DNA of 64,000 bases from Acidiluteibacter sp963716125. Its GTDB lineage: Bacteria > Bacteroidota > Bacteroidia > Flavobacteriales_E > Vicingaceae. The stretch lies in the NCBI GenBank assembly GCA_963716125.1, contig OY970294.1, forward strand, positions 3,689,896-3,753,895. Direction: 5' to 3'. The translations under genes were made by a program, and so were the position numbers. The notes below the pieces were generated by a model. The model was not told the DNA's origin. It did not search any database and was given only the letters and a program-made list of their open reading frames with translations. The stretch's first letter is position 1. The number at the start of each line of letters is the position of its first letter. This document shows positions 8,966 through 17,907 of the stretch, in pieces.

Positions 8966-9478
8966 ATGAGAAGAATACTTTTAATTGTTATTCTACTTTT
9001 CGGTACCACTCAATTAAGCGATTTGTTTGCACAAAACAAGCAAAGTGGAGTGGTAACTTTATATGGAAGGGTGGAATCAAGTAAAGTATTACTTAAAGAA
9101 TATAAAATTTCAGTTGTTAAAAACAACGAACTAATCGAAGAATTAGTTATAGACAGCCGCAATGGCTATCGTTTAGACATGGATTTAGATGGAGTATATT
9201 TAATTTCTTTTGATAAAAGTGGCTATTTATCTAAATCAATAATCCTCAATGGTGAGCTAGATAGTAACATTTCCGTTAATAGAACTACTTTTCAAATGGA
9301 TATTAATCTTTTAGGTGTATCAGAATTTGTGGATGATAACTTTTGTCTGCTTCCTGTTGCTAAAGTTTATTTCGATGAAAAAGACAATAAATTTACTTAC
9401 GATAAGGCATATACCAAAGAAATGCAAAAGCTATTTGACAAGATTCAAGAAAAATCTAAGCTCAACGTTTCTAATTAA
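8966..9478 (+). CDS. Small secreted protein, unknown function (paralog 2 of 3)
   Basis: The 170-residue protein has a signal peptide ending near residue 22 (DLFAQ). The mature part has the same order of elements as the protein at 197–706. These are a VTLYGRV strand, K..L.EY.I.V, DMDLDGVYLISFDKSGY, an FQMDINL stretch, then a LLPVAKVYF strand and a Y(T)KEMQKLFDKIQEK tail helix. Secreted, function unknown. Its last four bases overlap the end of the convergent paralog 9475–10005. The head-to-head sequence TATCTTTA at 8930–8937 may be its promoter. Confidence 0.7.
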   Translation: MRRILLIVILLFGTTQLSDLFAQNKQSGVVTLYGRVESSKVLLKEYKISVVKNNELIEELVIDSRNGYRLDMDLDGVYLISFDKSGYLSKSIILNGELDSNISVNRTTFQMDINLLGVSEFVDDNFCLLPVAKVYFDEKDNKFTYDKAYTKEMQKLFDKIQEKSKLNVSN

Positions 9479-10005
9479 TTTTTCATCTGCATTCTCTCTT
9501 GCAGCTTGGCTTCAATTTTTAATTTCTTATATATTTTCTGCATCTTTCTTGTGTAATTTCTCAAAGGCATAAATAATAAATTATGCGTCCTAAACTGTAT
9601 AATACTTACAGGTAAGTCTAATGCTGAAGTATTGACTCCTTCCAATTCAACTTCTGAAAATAAATCCATATCAAAAATAAAGGTAGGTATCTCCTTTCGA
9701 TATTCTTTGGGCACATGAGTATCAAAAATGAAGCGTTTATCATAATAATTGGCAGCGCTCAACTCTATTGTACAAATCTCATCTACAGGAACAAAAGCTC
9801 TAAAAGCATACTTTTTTGTACTACTAACTGTTTTAAATAATTGATTGCCAATGTAAATTTTAATTTCGTAATCTCTTAGTTTGTTATCATGGTGATATAC
9901 TTCTCCTCCTATTAAGATACTATCTTGAACACTTTTGGTACTAGAATATGCAAACCAGGGGAAAATAAGTAACCCCACAAATGCTATGTTTAAAATAATT
10001 CTCAT
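9475..10005 (-). CDS. Small secreted protein, unknown function (paralog 3 of 3)
   Basis: The 176-residue protein has a signal peptide (residues 1 to about 22, WFAYSS). It shares with its two neighbours the IxxGEVYHHDNKLRDYEIKI-type first strands, a FDMDLF motif, LDLPVSIIQF and a final YTRKMQKIYKK helix. It is convergent with paralog 2 and overlaps it by four bases, so the pair arose by local duplication with inversion or was brought together later. No enzyme motif is visible. A beta-sandwich binding or structural role is the most that can be inferred. Confidence 0.7.
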   Translation of the reverse strand: MRIILNIAFVGLLIFPWFAYSSTKSVQDSILIGGEVYHHDNKLRDYEIKIYIGNQLFKTVSSTKKYAFRAFVPVDEICTIELSAANYYDKRFIFDTHVPKEYRKEIPTFIFDMDLFSEVELEGVNTSALDLPVSIIQFRTHNLLFMPLRNYTRKMQKIYKKLKIEAKLQERMQMKN

Positions 10006-10094
10006 GCTGTTTAGGTCTTAGAGTATTATTAGGTAGCAAATCTGTTTAAAAAGTTGAGAGTTTCTGGTAGTACATATAGGAAGGAATTTAAATC

Positions 10095-10130
10095 AAAAAA
10101 AAGTGCAAACTGGATAGTTTGCACTTTTTT
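10095..10130 (-). terminator. Intrinsic terminator of tRNA-Phe
   Basis: AGTGCAAAC (10102–10110) pairs perfectly with GTTTGCACT (10117–10125) across a 6-base loop. On the minus strand the stem is followed by eight T, and it starts directly after the tRNA 3' end. Confidence 0.85.
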
Positions 10131-10205
10131 GGTGGTGCCAGCTGGAATCGAACCAGCGACACAAGGATTTTCAGTCCTTTGCTCTACCGACTGAGCTATG
10201 GCACC
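10130..10205 (-). tRNA. tRNA-Phe (anticodon GAA), CCA encoded
   Basis: The minus strand folds into a full cloverleaf of 76 bases. The acceptor stem GGTGCCA pairs with TGGCACC, then come discriminator A and an encoded CCA. The anticodon stem is AGGA/TCCT with loop CTGAAAA, giving GAA, and the T-arm has GGTTCGATTCC. It is monocistronic and stands between the secreted-protein pair and coaX. Confidence 0.97.
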
Positions 10206-10322
10206 TTTTACTTTTTCAAGAAGCTACAATAGCCAAATATCAAAGCGGTGGCAAATGTATTAATAAATTCTATTTCGTAAAAAATAAAATTCAACTATTT
10301 TTACATTTTTAGATGTATTCCA

Positions 10323-11051
10323 ATGAATTTAATAATCGACATAGGTAATTCTCTTAGTAAAGTAGCTTTATTTGAGGATGGTAGAATTGAAAAAAGCGCT
10401 AATTTTAAAATTTTTAATTCTTCAATTTTAAAAGATTTTTTAAAAGATAGAAAAATAAAATGCTACATTTTAGCGAGTGTAAAGCAAAAAGATACTGAGT
10501 TAGTTGATTTTTTAACTGCTAACTATCAAGGAATTGATATGATAAACTCAACTCCTATTCCTATAAAATTGAATTATTCAAGTCCTGAAACACTAGGTAT
10601 TGATAGAATAGCAATAAGTGTAGCTGCAGCCAAAAAATACGCCAATCAACCCAGTTTAATCATTTCTTTTGGCAGTTGTATCACTTATAATTTTATTAAT
10701 TCAGATCAAAATTTTCAGGGAGGAGCTATTTCCCCAGGCATTTATATGCGCTTAAAAGCAATGAATGCTTTTACCGACAAATTACCATTATTAAACTGGG
10801 ATGGAGTTTCAAAACCTTCCTTATTTGCAAATACCACAGAAAAAGCTATACTTTCAGGCGCTATAAATGGAGCTTTAAATGAAGTAAATGGGATAATAAA
10901 ACACTATAAAACAACGTTTGGAAGTGAAATAAATATAATTTTCTGTGGTGGTGATGCTAATTTCTTTGATAAAGAACTAAAAAATGGCATCTTTGCAGAC
11001 GCAAATTTTGCGCTATACGGACTCAATGAAATACTCCAATATAATTCTTAA
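10323..11051 (+). CDS. coaX: Type III pantothenate kinase
   Basis: The 242-residue enzyme makes 4'-phosphopantothenate, the first step of coenzyme A synthesis. It shows the ASKHA-fold signatures of CoaX: DIGNSLSKVALF at residues 5–16, TLGIDRI (substrate pocket) near residue 97, SFGSCITYNFI near 120 and GGAISPG. Length is typical. It heads a plus-strand cluster running to 17836, and its end overlaps the start of the outer-membrane protein gene by 26 bases. Confidence 0.95.
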   Translation: MNLIIDIGNSLSKVALFEDGRIEKSANFKIFNSSILKDFLKDRKIKCYILASVKQKDTELVDFLTANYQGIDMINSTPIPIKLNYSSPETLGIDRIAISVAAAKKYANQPSLIISFGSCITYNFINSDQNFQGGAISPGIYMRLKAMNAFTDKLPLLNWDGVSKPSLFANTTEKAILSGAINGALNEVNGIIKHYKTTFGSEINIIFCGGDANFFDKELKNGIFADANFALYGLNEILQYNS

Positions 11052-12303
11052 AATATTTTCAATCACAGTTATCTGTTTGTTGTTTGTAACACAAGCAAAT
11101 TCTCAGACAACCACCAATTCACCCTATTCAAAATATGGTATTGGTGATATCAATCTGCAGCGCTTCAATGCTAATTTTGGAATGGCAGGTGCTGGAATAG
11201 CATATCGTACAAAATATTTAAATAATGCTGCAAATCCTGCTTCACTTTCTTCGTTAGATTTAATCGCTTTTGAAGCTGCCGTAACAGGAAAAGTATATAA
11301 TTCAACAAGCGGAAATCAAACCTCTCAAGGAACTAACACTTATTTGAGCCACATCTATTTAGCTATGCCCATTACAGATTGGTGGGGAGCTTCTTTTGGC
11401 ATAAAGCCTTACAGTGGTGTTGGGTATAATTATGGCACTTCTGACAGTACTCCTACCTTTGGTACTGTCAATTATTCGTACGCCGGTTCAGGTGGTCTCA
11501 ATCAAATATTTTTAGCCAACGGGTTTGAAGTAGCCAAAGGACTTTCTATAGGTGTTAACTCTTCTTTTGTTTTTGGAAGTATTGATGAAGAAAGAAAAAT
11601 TATTTATGCTGATAATATTAATGCATTCAATACCTCTGATAAAAAATCTACTGCCATCAGTGATGTAAAGTTTGATTTTGGATTACAGTATTACAAAACT
11701 TTCAAAGAAGATTACACAGTAACTTTTGGAGCTTATTACGAGCTAGGTAATAAATTAAATGCTAATGTTGATCAATTAACAAGATCATTTAGAGGCAATG
11801 TAGGATTTGAAAGATATTTAGACACTACTTCCTTTTTAAATTCTGAAAAAGTAGAGATTGAGCTGCCTGCGAAAGTAGGTGTTGGCATCGCTTTAGAAAA
11901 AAGTGAAAAATGGATGTTTGAGTTGGATTACTTAAACGCGAATTGGTCTCAAGTAAAAAATAACAGAGGTGGGATATTAACTAATAGTCAAACTATCATT
12001 ACAGGTTATAAAATATTACCCAATTCAAATGCTTATTCAGACTATCTTAAAAGACTGACATACAGCTTTGGAGCTCGGCTCAATAATTCATATTTAGAAC
12101 TCAATAACAAGCAAATAAATGAATATGGCATAAGTTTTGGAGTTAGCTTACCATTCCGTAAGAGTTTATCTTCCTTAAGTGTTGGAGCAGAAGTGGGTAG
12201 TAGAGGTGAAGATACAAACGGATTGATAAAAGAAAACTTCATTAACTTCCAAATTGGAATAACATTTAACGACAAATGGTTCATCAAACGCAAATACGAT
12301 TAA
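11026..12303 (+). CDS. Outer-membrane beta-barrel protein, FadL/PorV-like
   Basis: I chose the ATG at 11026 rather than the upstream in-frame start at 10984, because it places KYSN and a hydrophobic core ending in QANSQ exactly at the N-terminus as a signal peptide (about 22 residues). The mature protein of about 400 residues opens with a NSPYSKYGIGD motif and a NAANPASLSSLD motif, both common in Bacteroidota outer-membrane proteins of the FadL/PorV type. It continues with alternating amphipathic strands and ends in GITFNDKWFIKRKYD. The likely role is an outer-membrane barrel or transport protein; the substrate is unknown. It overlaps coaX and precedes a TPR protein. Confidence 0.75.
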   Translation: MKYSNIILKIFSITVICLLFVTQANSQTTTNSPYSKYGIGDINLQRFNANFGMAGAGIAYRTKYLNNAANPASLSSLDLIAFEAAVTGKVYNSTSGNQTSQGTNTYLSHIYLAMPITDWWGASFGIKPYSGVGYNYGTSDSTPTFGTVNYSYAGSGGLNQIFLANGFEVAKGLSIGVNSSFVFGSIDEERKIIYADNINAFNTSDKKSTAISDVKFDFGLQYYKTFKEDYTVTFGAYYELGNKLNANVDQLTRSFRGNVGFERYLDTTSFLNSEKVEIELPAKVGVGIALEKSEKWMFELDYLNANWSQVKNNRGGILTNSQTIITGYKILPNSNAYSDYLKRLTYSFGARLNNSYLELNNKQINEYGISFGVSLPFRKSLSSLSVGAEVGSRGEDTNGLIKENFINFQIGITFNDKWFIKRKYD

Positions 12304-12320
12304 ATAATAAAAATAAGACA

Positions 12321-13607
12321 ATGAAAAAGCTTTTAGCTCTAATATTAATTACCTTTTTTAGCTTCAATCTAGCGCAAGCGCAAGATTATGGTGCGAAGCC
12401 TGATAAATGTAAAGAGAACATTTCTTTATATAGAAGTTATTACACTCAGAAAGCATATGCCGATGCGGTAAAATACTGGAAAGTGGTTTACAAAATTTGT
12501 CCTGCTGCAAGTGAGCGTAGTTACGTAGATGGTGCTAATCTAATGGAATTTTTAATAAAAAATGAAAAAGATGAAGCCAAGCAAAAGCTACTAATAGATA
12601 CCTTATTTATGGTTTATGATAGTAGAATTGAAAACTTTGGTAAAAAAGGATTTGTTTTAGGTAGAAAAGCAACTGATATGTTAAAATATCGCTCTGAAGA
12701 TGCTCAAGCTATATTTGTTACAGCTGACACTTCTTACCAATTGCAAGGAAATAGAACTGAAGCCGGAGCGTTAGTTACATTAATGCAAGCTGCAGTTTTG
12801 TTAGAAAAAGATGGTCAAAAAACTCCTGCTGACATTGTTGCATTGTATGCTAAAGTTAGTGATGTAATTGCTGCTAACAAATCAAATCCTAAAACAGGAA
12901 AATACTATGATCAAGCAGAGGAAAGTATTGCAGGTTTAGCATCAGCTTATTTAAGTCGTGATGTATTAATTGATATGGCTAAGAAAAACTTTGAATCGAA
13001 TAAAGAAAATGCAGATTGGTTAGAAAGTACTGCAAATTTATTAGATAGAAAGGGTTGTACCGATGCCGATATTTTCTTTCAAATTGCTAAGCAAATGCAC
13101 AACATTAAGCCATCAGCAGTTTCGGCTGAAAAAATGGGAATTATGTCTTTGAGAAATAAGAAATATAGTGATGCAGCCAGCTTTTTTAATCAAGCACTAG
13201 AAATGTCTACAGATCAAAATAAAAAAGCTGATTATTATATTGAATTAGCACAAACATATTCAAGTATGGGTTCATATGCTCAAGCAAGATCTATGGCTTT
13301 AAAAGCTGCAGGTGCTCGAAGTGGATTTGGTTTGCCTTACATTATTATAGGAGATATGTATGCTTCTAGTACTTCATGTGGTGGCGATGACGCTTGTAAA
13401 CAAAAAGCAATTTATTGGATAGCTGTAGATATGTACAATAAAGCTAAATCAGTAGATCCTAGCTTATCGAATACTGCGGCTAATAAAATAGCTACATATT
13501 CTAAATACTTTCCAGATAAACAAGATTGCTTTTTTATCGGTGTGAAAGAAGGTGATAAAGTAGAAATAGGATGTTGGATTAGTGAAAGCACCACAGCTAG
13601 ATTTTAA
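12321..13607 (+). CDS. Periplasmic TPR-repeat protein
   Basis: The ATG at 12321 starts a good signal peptide (MKKLLAL..., cleavage near AQAQ, residue 20); the longer upstream reading lacks one. The mature protein of about 408 residues is helical. It has TPR-like pairs such as YADAVKYWKVVYKICP (about 40–55) and KKYSDAASFFNQALEMS (about 280). Cysteine pairs near the start (CKENISL), the middle (GCTDADIFFQ) and the end (SCGGDDACK, DCFFIGV, IGCWI) suggest disulfides in the periplasm. It lies between an outer-membrane protein and lptC, which fits an envelope-assembly role. That role is inference. Confidence 0.8.
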   Translation: MKKLLALILITFFSFNLAQAQDYGAKPDKCKENISLYRSYYTQKAYADAVKYWKVVYKICPAASERSYVDGANLMEFLIKNEKDEAKQKLLIDTLFMVYDSRIENFGKKGFVLGRKATDMLKYRSEDAQAIFVTADTSYQLQGNRTEAGALVTLMQAAVLLEKDGQKTPADIVALYAKVSDVIAANKSNPKTGKYYDQAEESIAGLASAYLSRDVLIDMAKKNFESNKENADWLESTANLLDRKGCTDADIFFQIAKQMHNIKPSAVSAEKMGIMSLRNKKYSDAASFFNQALEMSTDQNKKADYYIELAQTYSSMGSYAQARSMALKAAGARSGFGLPYIIIGDMYASSTSCGGDDACKQKAIYWIAVDMYNKAKSVDPSLSNTAANKIATYSKYFPDKQDCFFIGVKEGDKVEIGCWISESTTARF

Positions 13608-14177
13608 TTGAAAAAAGTCAAACATATATTATGTTATCATTTTATCCCGATGGTTTTTGCCATCGGGATACTTGTTGGTTGTAAAAACGACCCCAAAGAA
13701 GTGGAATCTTTGACCAAAATGGATAATTTGCCAATAGAGGTGAGTAAGGATGTGAAAATGTATTACAGCCAAGAAGGCGTGGTAACTGCTATGATTCAAG
13801 CTCCAATAATGGAAAGATATATTGGTGATGAAGAATATACGCTAATGCCAAAAGGTGTATATTTGGAAACCTATGATTCTACTATGAAAATAACTTCTAC
13901 ATTAAAATCGGATTATGCAGTTAATAGAACTTCAACTGGAGTAATAGAAGCTAAAGGAAATGTGCATGTGGTGAATGAAAAGGGAGAACAATTAAATACT
14001 GAAGAACTTTTTTGGGATAGTAAAACAGAAAAAATTACCACCGACAAATATGTAAAAATTACCACCGAAGATGAAATAATTGAAGGTGAGGGATTGGAAT
14101 CCAATCAAGATTTTTCGGAATACACAATTAAAAAAATTAGAGGAACAATAAGTTTAGAAGATGCTGAAGGTAATTAA
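13608..14177 (+). CDS. lptC: LPS export component LptC-like lipoprotein
   Basis: LptC passes LPS from the inner-membrane LptBFG transporter to periplasmic LptA. Here it is 189 residues. The TTG at 13608 directly abuts the preceding stop and gives a lipoprotein signal (MKKVKHIL..., lipobox LVGC with Cys25). The next ATG would leave only a ten-residue signal, so TTG is preferred. The mature part is beta-jellyroll-like, with the LptC/OstA pattern of degraded tandem strands (SDYAVNRTSTGVIEAKGNVHV, TEELFWDSKTEKITTDKYVKI). It is inside the envelope cluster, and its end overlaps the next gene by 17 bases. Confidence 0.85.
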   Translation: MKKVKHILCYHFIPMVFAIGILVGCKNDPKEVESLTKMDNLPIEVSKDVKMYYSQEGVVTAMIQAPIMERYIGDEEYTLMPKGVYLETYDSTMKITSTLKSDYAVNRTSTGVIEAKGNVHVVNEKGEQLNTEELFWDSKTEKITTDKYVKITTEDEIIEGEGLESNQDFSEYTIKKIRGTISLEDAEGN

Positions 14178-14370
14178 GTTTTTAGAGAAAATGTGGTTAA
14201 TGTTAGCAGCTGTTACATTAGTGTTGGCTATTTATAAGAGTTTTACATCCACCATGGAAGATGCACTGTATTTTTATATCTTTTGTGCAGTTTCAGTTTT
14301 ACTTTATTTTTTAAGAAGAAGACAACGAAAAAATTTTATTCAACCAAATGATACAGACAATAATTCTTAA
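14161..14370 (+). CDS. Small two-helix inner-membrane protein
   Basis: The 69-residue protein has two predicted membrane helices (about 10–27 and 35–50) and a basic tail RRRQRKN. It starts inside lptC with a 17-base overlap, a sign of translational coupling, and precedes the CorC-like gene. A small membrane gene between lptC and the hemolysin-type gene could support the Lpt machinery or the CorC-like protein. No function is known to me. Confidence 0.7.
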   Translation: MLKVIKFLEKMWLMLAAVTLVLAIYKSFTSTMEDALYFYIFCAVSVLLYFLRRRQRKNFIQPNDTDNNS

Positions 14371-14426
14371 TGCTATTTTCAATCATCAGCTAGAATTGTT
14401 ACATTTGAAAAGCATCAATTGCTAAT

Positions 14427-15698
14427 ATGGAAAGTTACGTCTGGATCACCATTTTACTGACACTTGTATTTTCTGCCTATTTCTCAGGCATGGAAATAGC
14501 CTTTGTTACTGCCAATAAGTTTAAAATTGAATTGGATGCTAAACAAGGAGATTTCTTATCTGCCATACTTTCTCGATTTTTAAAGCATCCTTCGCGTTTT
14601 ATAGGTGCTATGTTGGTAGGAAACAATATTGCCCTAGTTATTTACGGTATTTTTATGGCTCAAGTTTTAGAGCCGCAAATTGCTTATTTAACTGCCAATG
14701 AGAGTTTGATTTTATTGATTCAAACCATCATTTCGACTTTGATTATATTGTTAACAGCTGAATTTTTACCTAAAACTGTTTTTCGAATAAATCCCAATTT
14801 AATACTTCGGTTTTTTGCAATACCCACAGGTATTTTATATTCTATTTTATTAATTCCGATGTTTATTATCATTGGAATTTCAGAATTAATACTAAAGTAT
14901 GTCTTTAGATTAGGCAATGAAGTAGAAGATTTAAATTTTGGTAGAATTGATTTAGAGCATTACTTAAGAGATGCCACTGAACGAAATGATGAAGAGCAGG
15001 AAGAAATGGATCATGAAATTCAAATCTTTCAAAATGCATTAGATTTTTCTAAAGTTAAAGCGAGAGAATGTATGGTGCCTCGTACAGAAGTAACTGCCTT
15101 AGAGGTGGAGCAATCTATCGAAAAATTAAGAGAGGTATTTATAGAATCAGGTTATTCTAAGGTGTTAATTTATAGAGACAATATTGACAATATAATAGGC
15201 TATGTTCATTCTTTTGAATTATTTAAAAAGCCTGAATCCATTAAATCTATTTTGATGCCGGTTTTGATTATTCCTCAATCAATGTCTGCCAATGAGATTT
15301 TAGAAATGTTTATTACTCAGCGAAGAAGTGTCGCTGTAGTGGTAGATGAATTTGGTGGAACTTCAGGTATTTTAACCATTGAAGATGTAATTGAAGAGAT
15401 TTTTGGTGAAATAGAGGATGAACATGATAAAGAGGAGCTGATTGAAGAGAAAATAAGTGAAAAAGAATACCTATTCTCTGCAAGATTGGAGATAGATCAC
15501 TTAAATGATGTCTATAAATTAGATTTGCCTGAAGGCGATAATTACGAAACTTTAGCCGGATTGGTCATTTCTGAACATGAAAGCATCCCTAAGTCAGATA
15601 CGGTTATTGAATTGGAAGAGTATAAGTTAACCGTAGTAAAAGTAAGTGAAAATAGAATAGAATTAATACGATTGGAAATTAAGAAAGACGATGAATAA
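14427..15698 (+). CDS. CorC/HlyC-family (CNNM-type) membrane protein with CBS pair
   Basis: The 423-residue protein has a DUF21/CNNM membrane domain (about residues 1–200, four hydrophobic segments, starting MESYVWITILLTLVFSAYFSGMEIA). A CBS-domain pair follows (about 205–330; ARECMVPRTEV, GTSGILTIEDVIEEIFGEIEDEHD), then a C-terminal CorC_HlyC domain (about 345–420). The family is linked to Mg/Co efflux or resistance. In Bacteroidota a member (GldE) is connected with gliding, but nothing here identifies this copy as GldE. It is part of the coaX-to-ppiD cluster. Confidence 0.9.
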   Translation: MESYVWITILLTLVFSAYFSGMEIAFVTANKFKIELDAKQGDFLSAILSRFLKHPSRFIGAMLVGNNIALVIYGIFMAQVLEPQIAYLTANESLILLIQTIISTLIILLTAEFLPKTVFRINPNLILRFFAIPTGILYSILLIPMFIIIGISELILKYVFRLGNEVEDLNFGRIDLEHYLRDATERNDEEQEEMDHEIQIFQNALDFSKVKARECMVPRTEVTALEVEQSIEKLREVFIESGYSKVLIYRDNIDNIIGYVHSFELFKKPESIKSILMPVLIIPQSMSANEILEMFITQRRSVAVVVDEFGGTSGILTIEDVIEEIFGEIEDEHDKEELIEEKISEKEYLFSARLEIDHLNDVYKLDLPEGDNYETLAGLVISEHESIPKSDTVIELEEYKLTVVKVSENRIELIRLEIKKDDE

Positions 15699-15726
15699 TT
15701 TACTTTAATATTTCCATAATCAATCG

Positions 15727-15734
15727 TATATTCG
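15727..15734 (+). promoter_or_regulatory. Putative -7 element for the PpiD-like gene
   Basis: TATATTCG is one mismatch from TAnnTTTG. A TTTA at 15704–15707 is 19 bases upstream, and the ATG is 27 bases downstream. It suggests separate transcription of the chaperone gene. Confidence 0.35.
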
Positions 15735-15760
15735 CAACCCAGAAATTTTAACGTTAAGAA

Positions 15761-17836
15761 ATGGCTATAATTGGAAAAATTAGAGAGCGTTCAACGCTTG
15801 TTTTAATACTTATTGGAGGTGCTATTGTTGCCTTTGTACTAAGTGATTTATTTGGTTCAGGTGCATCTGTATTTAACCAAACTAGAAATGTGGCAGTAGT
15901 AGATGGTATAAATATTTCAGCTCAAGAGTTTCAGCAGAAAGTAGATGTTGCTACTGAAAACTATCAGGCTAATCAGCCCGAGGAACAATTGGATGACAAT
16001 ACAAGAGATAATATTCGTCAGCAAGTGTACGATCAAATGATCAATGAGATTGTTGTGGGTAGAGAAATGGAAGAATTAGGTGTAGATGTAACTACCAAAG
16101 AACTATTTGATATGGTTCAAGGTAAAAATCCTCATCCACAAGTTCGTCAAGCTTTTTCTGATCCAGAAACAGGACAGTTCAACCCTACTAACGTAGTTAG
16201 ATTTTTACAAAATTTGGACGAAAGACCAGAAGTGAAAGATCAGTGGATTCAATTTGAGAAAGCCTTAAAATTAGATAGAGAAAGTCAAAAATACAATACC
16301 TTAATTGCTAAAGGTCTTTATGTAACTTCAAGTCGTGCTAAAGAGAAAAACACAAGCTCAAACAGAAACATGACCATCAAATATGTGATGAAGAGATACA
16401 ATGAAATTAGTGATACTACCATTTCTTTGTCGGATAGCGAACTGAAAGATTATTACAATGAACACAAAGATGACTATTTTCAAGAACCTTCTAAAAAAAT
16501 TGAATATGTGTTATTCAATATACTTCCATCAGAAAAAGATGAAGCTTTAGTAAGAAAATGGGCTAATGAAATGTATCAAGAATTTAAGAATACCAAAAAC
16601 GATTCATTGTTTGTCGCCAATAATTCTGATGAAGGTTTTGACCAAAAATATTATTCTTCAAAAAATCTTCCTACTGGTATCGATACTGCATTATTTGCAG
16701 CTGAAAAAGGATTTATTACGATGCCTTACCAAATTGGAAATGAAACAAACATACAAAAATTAGTAGATAAAAAAGTGGGTGCTGATTCAGTGAAAGCACA
16801 ACATATTGTTATTACCAATCAAAACAAATCTAAAGAAAGAGCTAGTGCAATTGTAGATAGTTTAATGGCTGAAATCAATAGTGGAGCAAACTTTGATACT
16901 TTAGCTATTAACAATTCTGAAGATGTAGAAACTGGTAAAAACGGTGGTGACATCGGCTGGTTTATAGAAGGAATGGCAAATAGACCAATTGATAAAGCTC
17001 TATTCAGTGGAAATGTAGGTGATATTAAAAAAGTAGAGACATCTTATGGATATCATATTATCAAGATAAATGAAAAGACTGAGCCTGTTACTAAAATTAA
17101 AGTAGCTGCTTTAAAAAGAGCTCCTGAGCCAGGAAAAGAAACGTATTCAAACATCTTCCAACAAGCCAACGGATTTTCTATCAATAGTGGATCTGAAAAA
17201 TGGGATGAGGTGATTAATAGCGGTAATTTATCAAGAAGAGTTGCTATTTTAAATCCTGATGACAGAGAATTGAGAGGAATGGAAAACTCTAAAAGTGTAG
17301 CTACTTGGATGAATGAGGCTGAAGTTGGAGATGTTTCAGAGCCGTTTGATGTAAAAGATGCTTATGTGGTTGCAAAATTAGTTGAGATCAATGAAAAAGG
17401 TCCTGCTCCATTAGAGAAAGTAAAAGCTAGAGTTGAATACGAAGCTAAAAGAGATAAGAAAGCTGATAAATTTATTGAATTAATGAGTGGTTCTCAAAAT
17501 TTAGCTGATGCTGCTAAAAAAGCAAACACTCAAGTGATGGATGCTTCAAATGTAACTTTTGATAACGCTAACATTACTGGTGCAGGAAATGAACCAGAGG
17601 TTGTAGCTAAAGTTTATACTTTAAAGCAAGGGCAAATGACAGCAAAACCTTTAAAAGGTCAAAATGGTGTTTTTATGGTACAGTTAGTAAATGTTACTGA
17701 GCCTGGCGAAACAGATGTTGCAACTATTAAAAATAGTATGCAAAGTGCTTATTCAAGCCGTGTGAGCAGCAGACAAGCAATTGATGCTTTAAAAGATAAT
17801 GCAAAAATAAAAGACAATAGATCTAAGTTTTTCTAA
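15761..17836 (+). CDS. ppiD: Membrane-anchored peptidyl-prolyl isomerase, PpiD-like (SurA/parvulin)
   Basis: The 691-residue protein has one N-terminal membrane anchor (about 12–31, LVLILIGGAIVAFVLSDLF) placing the rest in the periplasm. A SurA_N-like helical chaperone part follows. The parvulin PPIC domain is around residues 340–440 (VKAQHIVITN, GGDIGWFIEGMA, VETSYGYHIIKI), with a long helical C-terminal part after it. It should help outer-membrane proteins fold at the exit of the Sec translocon. It is the last gene of the envelope cluster and ends at a shared terminator. Confidence 0.92.
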   Translation: MAIIGKIRERSTLVLILIGGAIVAFVLSDLFGSGASVFNQTRNVAVVDGINISAQEFQQKVDVATENYQANQPEEQLDDNTRDNIRQQVYDQMINEIVVGREMEELGVDVTTKELFDMVQGKNPHPQVRQAFSDPETGQFNPTNVVRFLQNLDERPEVKDQWIQFEKALKLDRESQKYNTLIAKGLYVTSSRAKEKNTSSNRNMTIKYVMKRYNEISDTTISLSDSELKDYYNEHKDDYFQEPSKKIEYVLFNILPSEKDEALVRKWANEMYQEFKNTKNDSLFVANNSDEGFDQKYYSSKNLPTGIDTALFAAEKGFITMPYQIGNETNIQKLVDKKVGADSVKAQHIVITNQNKSKERASAIVDSLMAEINSGANFDTLAINNSEDVETGKNGGDIGWFIEGMANRPIDKALFSGNVGDIKKVETSYGYHIIKINEKTEPVTKIKVAALKRAPEPGKETYSNIFQQANGFSINSGSEKWDEVINSGNLSRRVAILNPDDRELRGMENSKSVATWMNEAEVGDVSEPFDVKDAYVVAKLVEINEKGPAPLEKVKARVEYEAKRDKKADKFIELMSGSQNLADAAKKANTQVMDASNVTFDNANITGAGNEPEVVAKVYTLKQGQMTAKPLKGQNGVFMVQLVNVTEPGETDVATIKNSMQSAYSSRVSSRQAIDALKDNAKIKDNRSKFF

Positions 17837-17858
17837 AAAACTTTCAAATAATCAAAAC

Positions 17859-17897
17859 AAAAAAGGCTGCAAATCTAAGATTTGCAGCCTTTTTTGT
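17859..17897. terminator. Bidirectional terminator between ppiD and kbl
   Basis: AAGGCTGCAAAT pairs with ATTTGCAGCCTT across a 5-base loop. It is preceded by A-rich sequence and followed by seven T, so it can stop transcripts from both converging genes. Confidence 0.85.
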
Positions 17898-17907
17898 TTC
17901 TCATTTT

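Noticed and set aside
10984..11025. Upstream start for the outer-membrane protein
   Set aside because: It would put 14 polar residues before an otherwise perfect signal peptide; ATG at 11026 is preferred.
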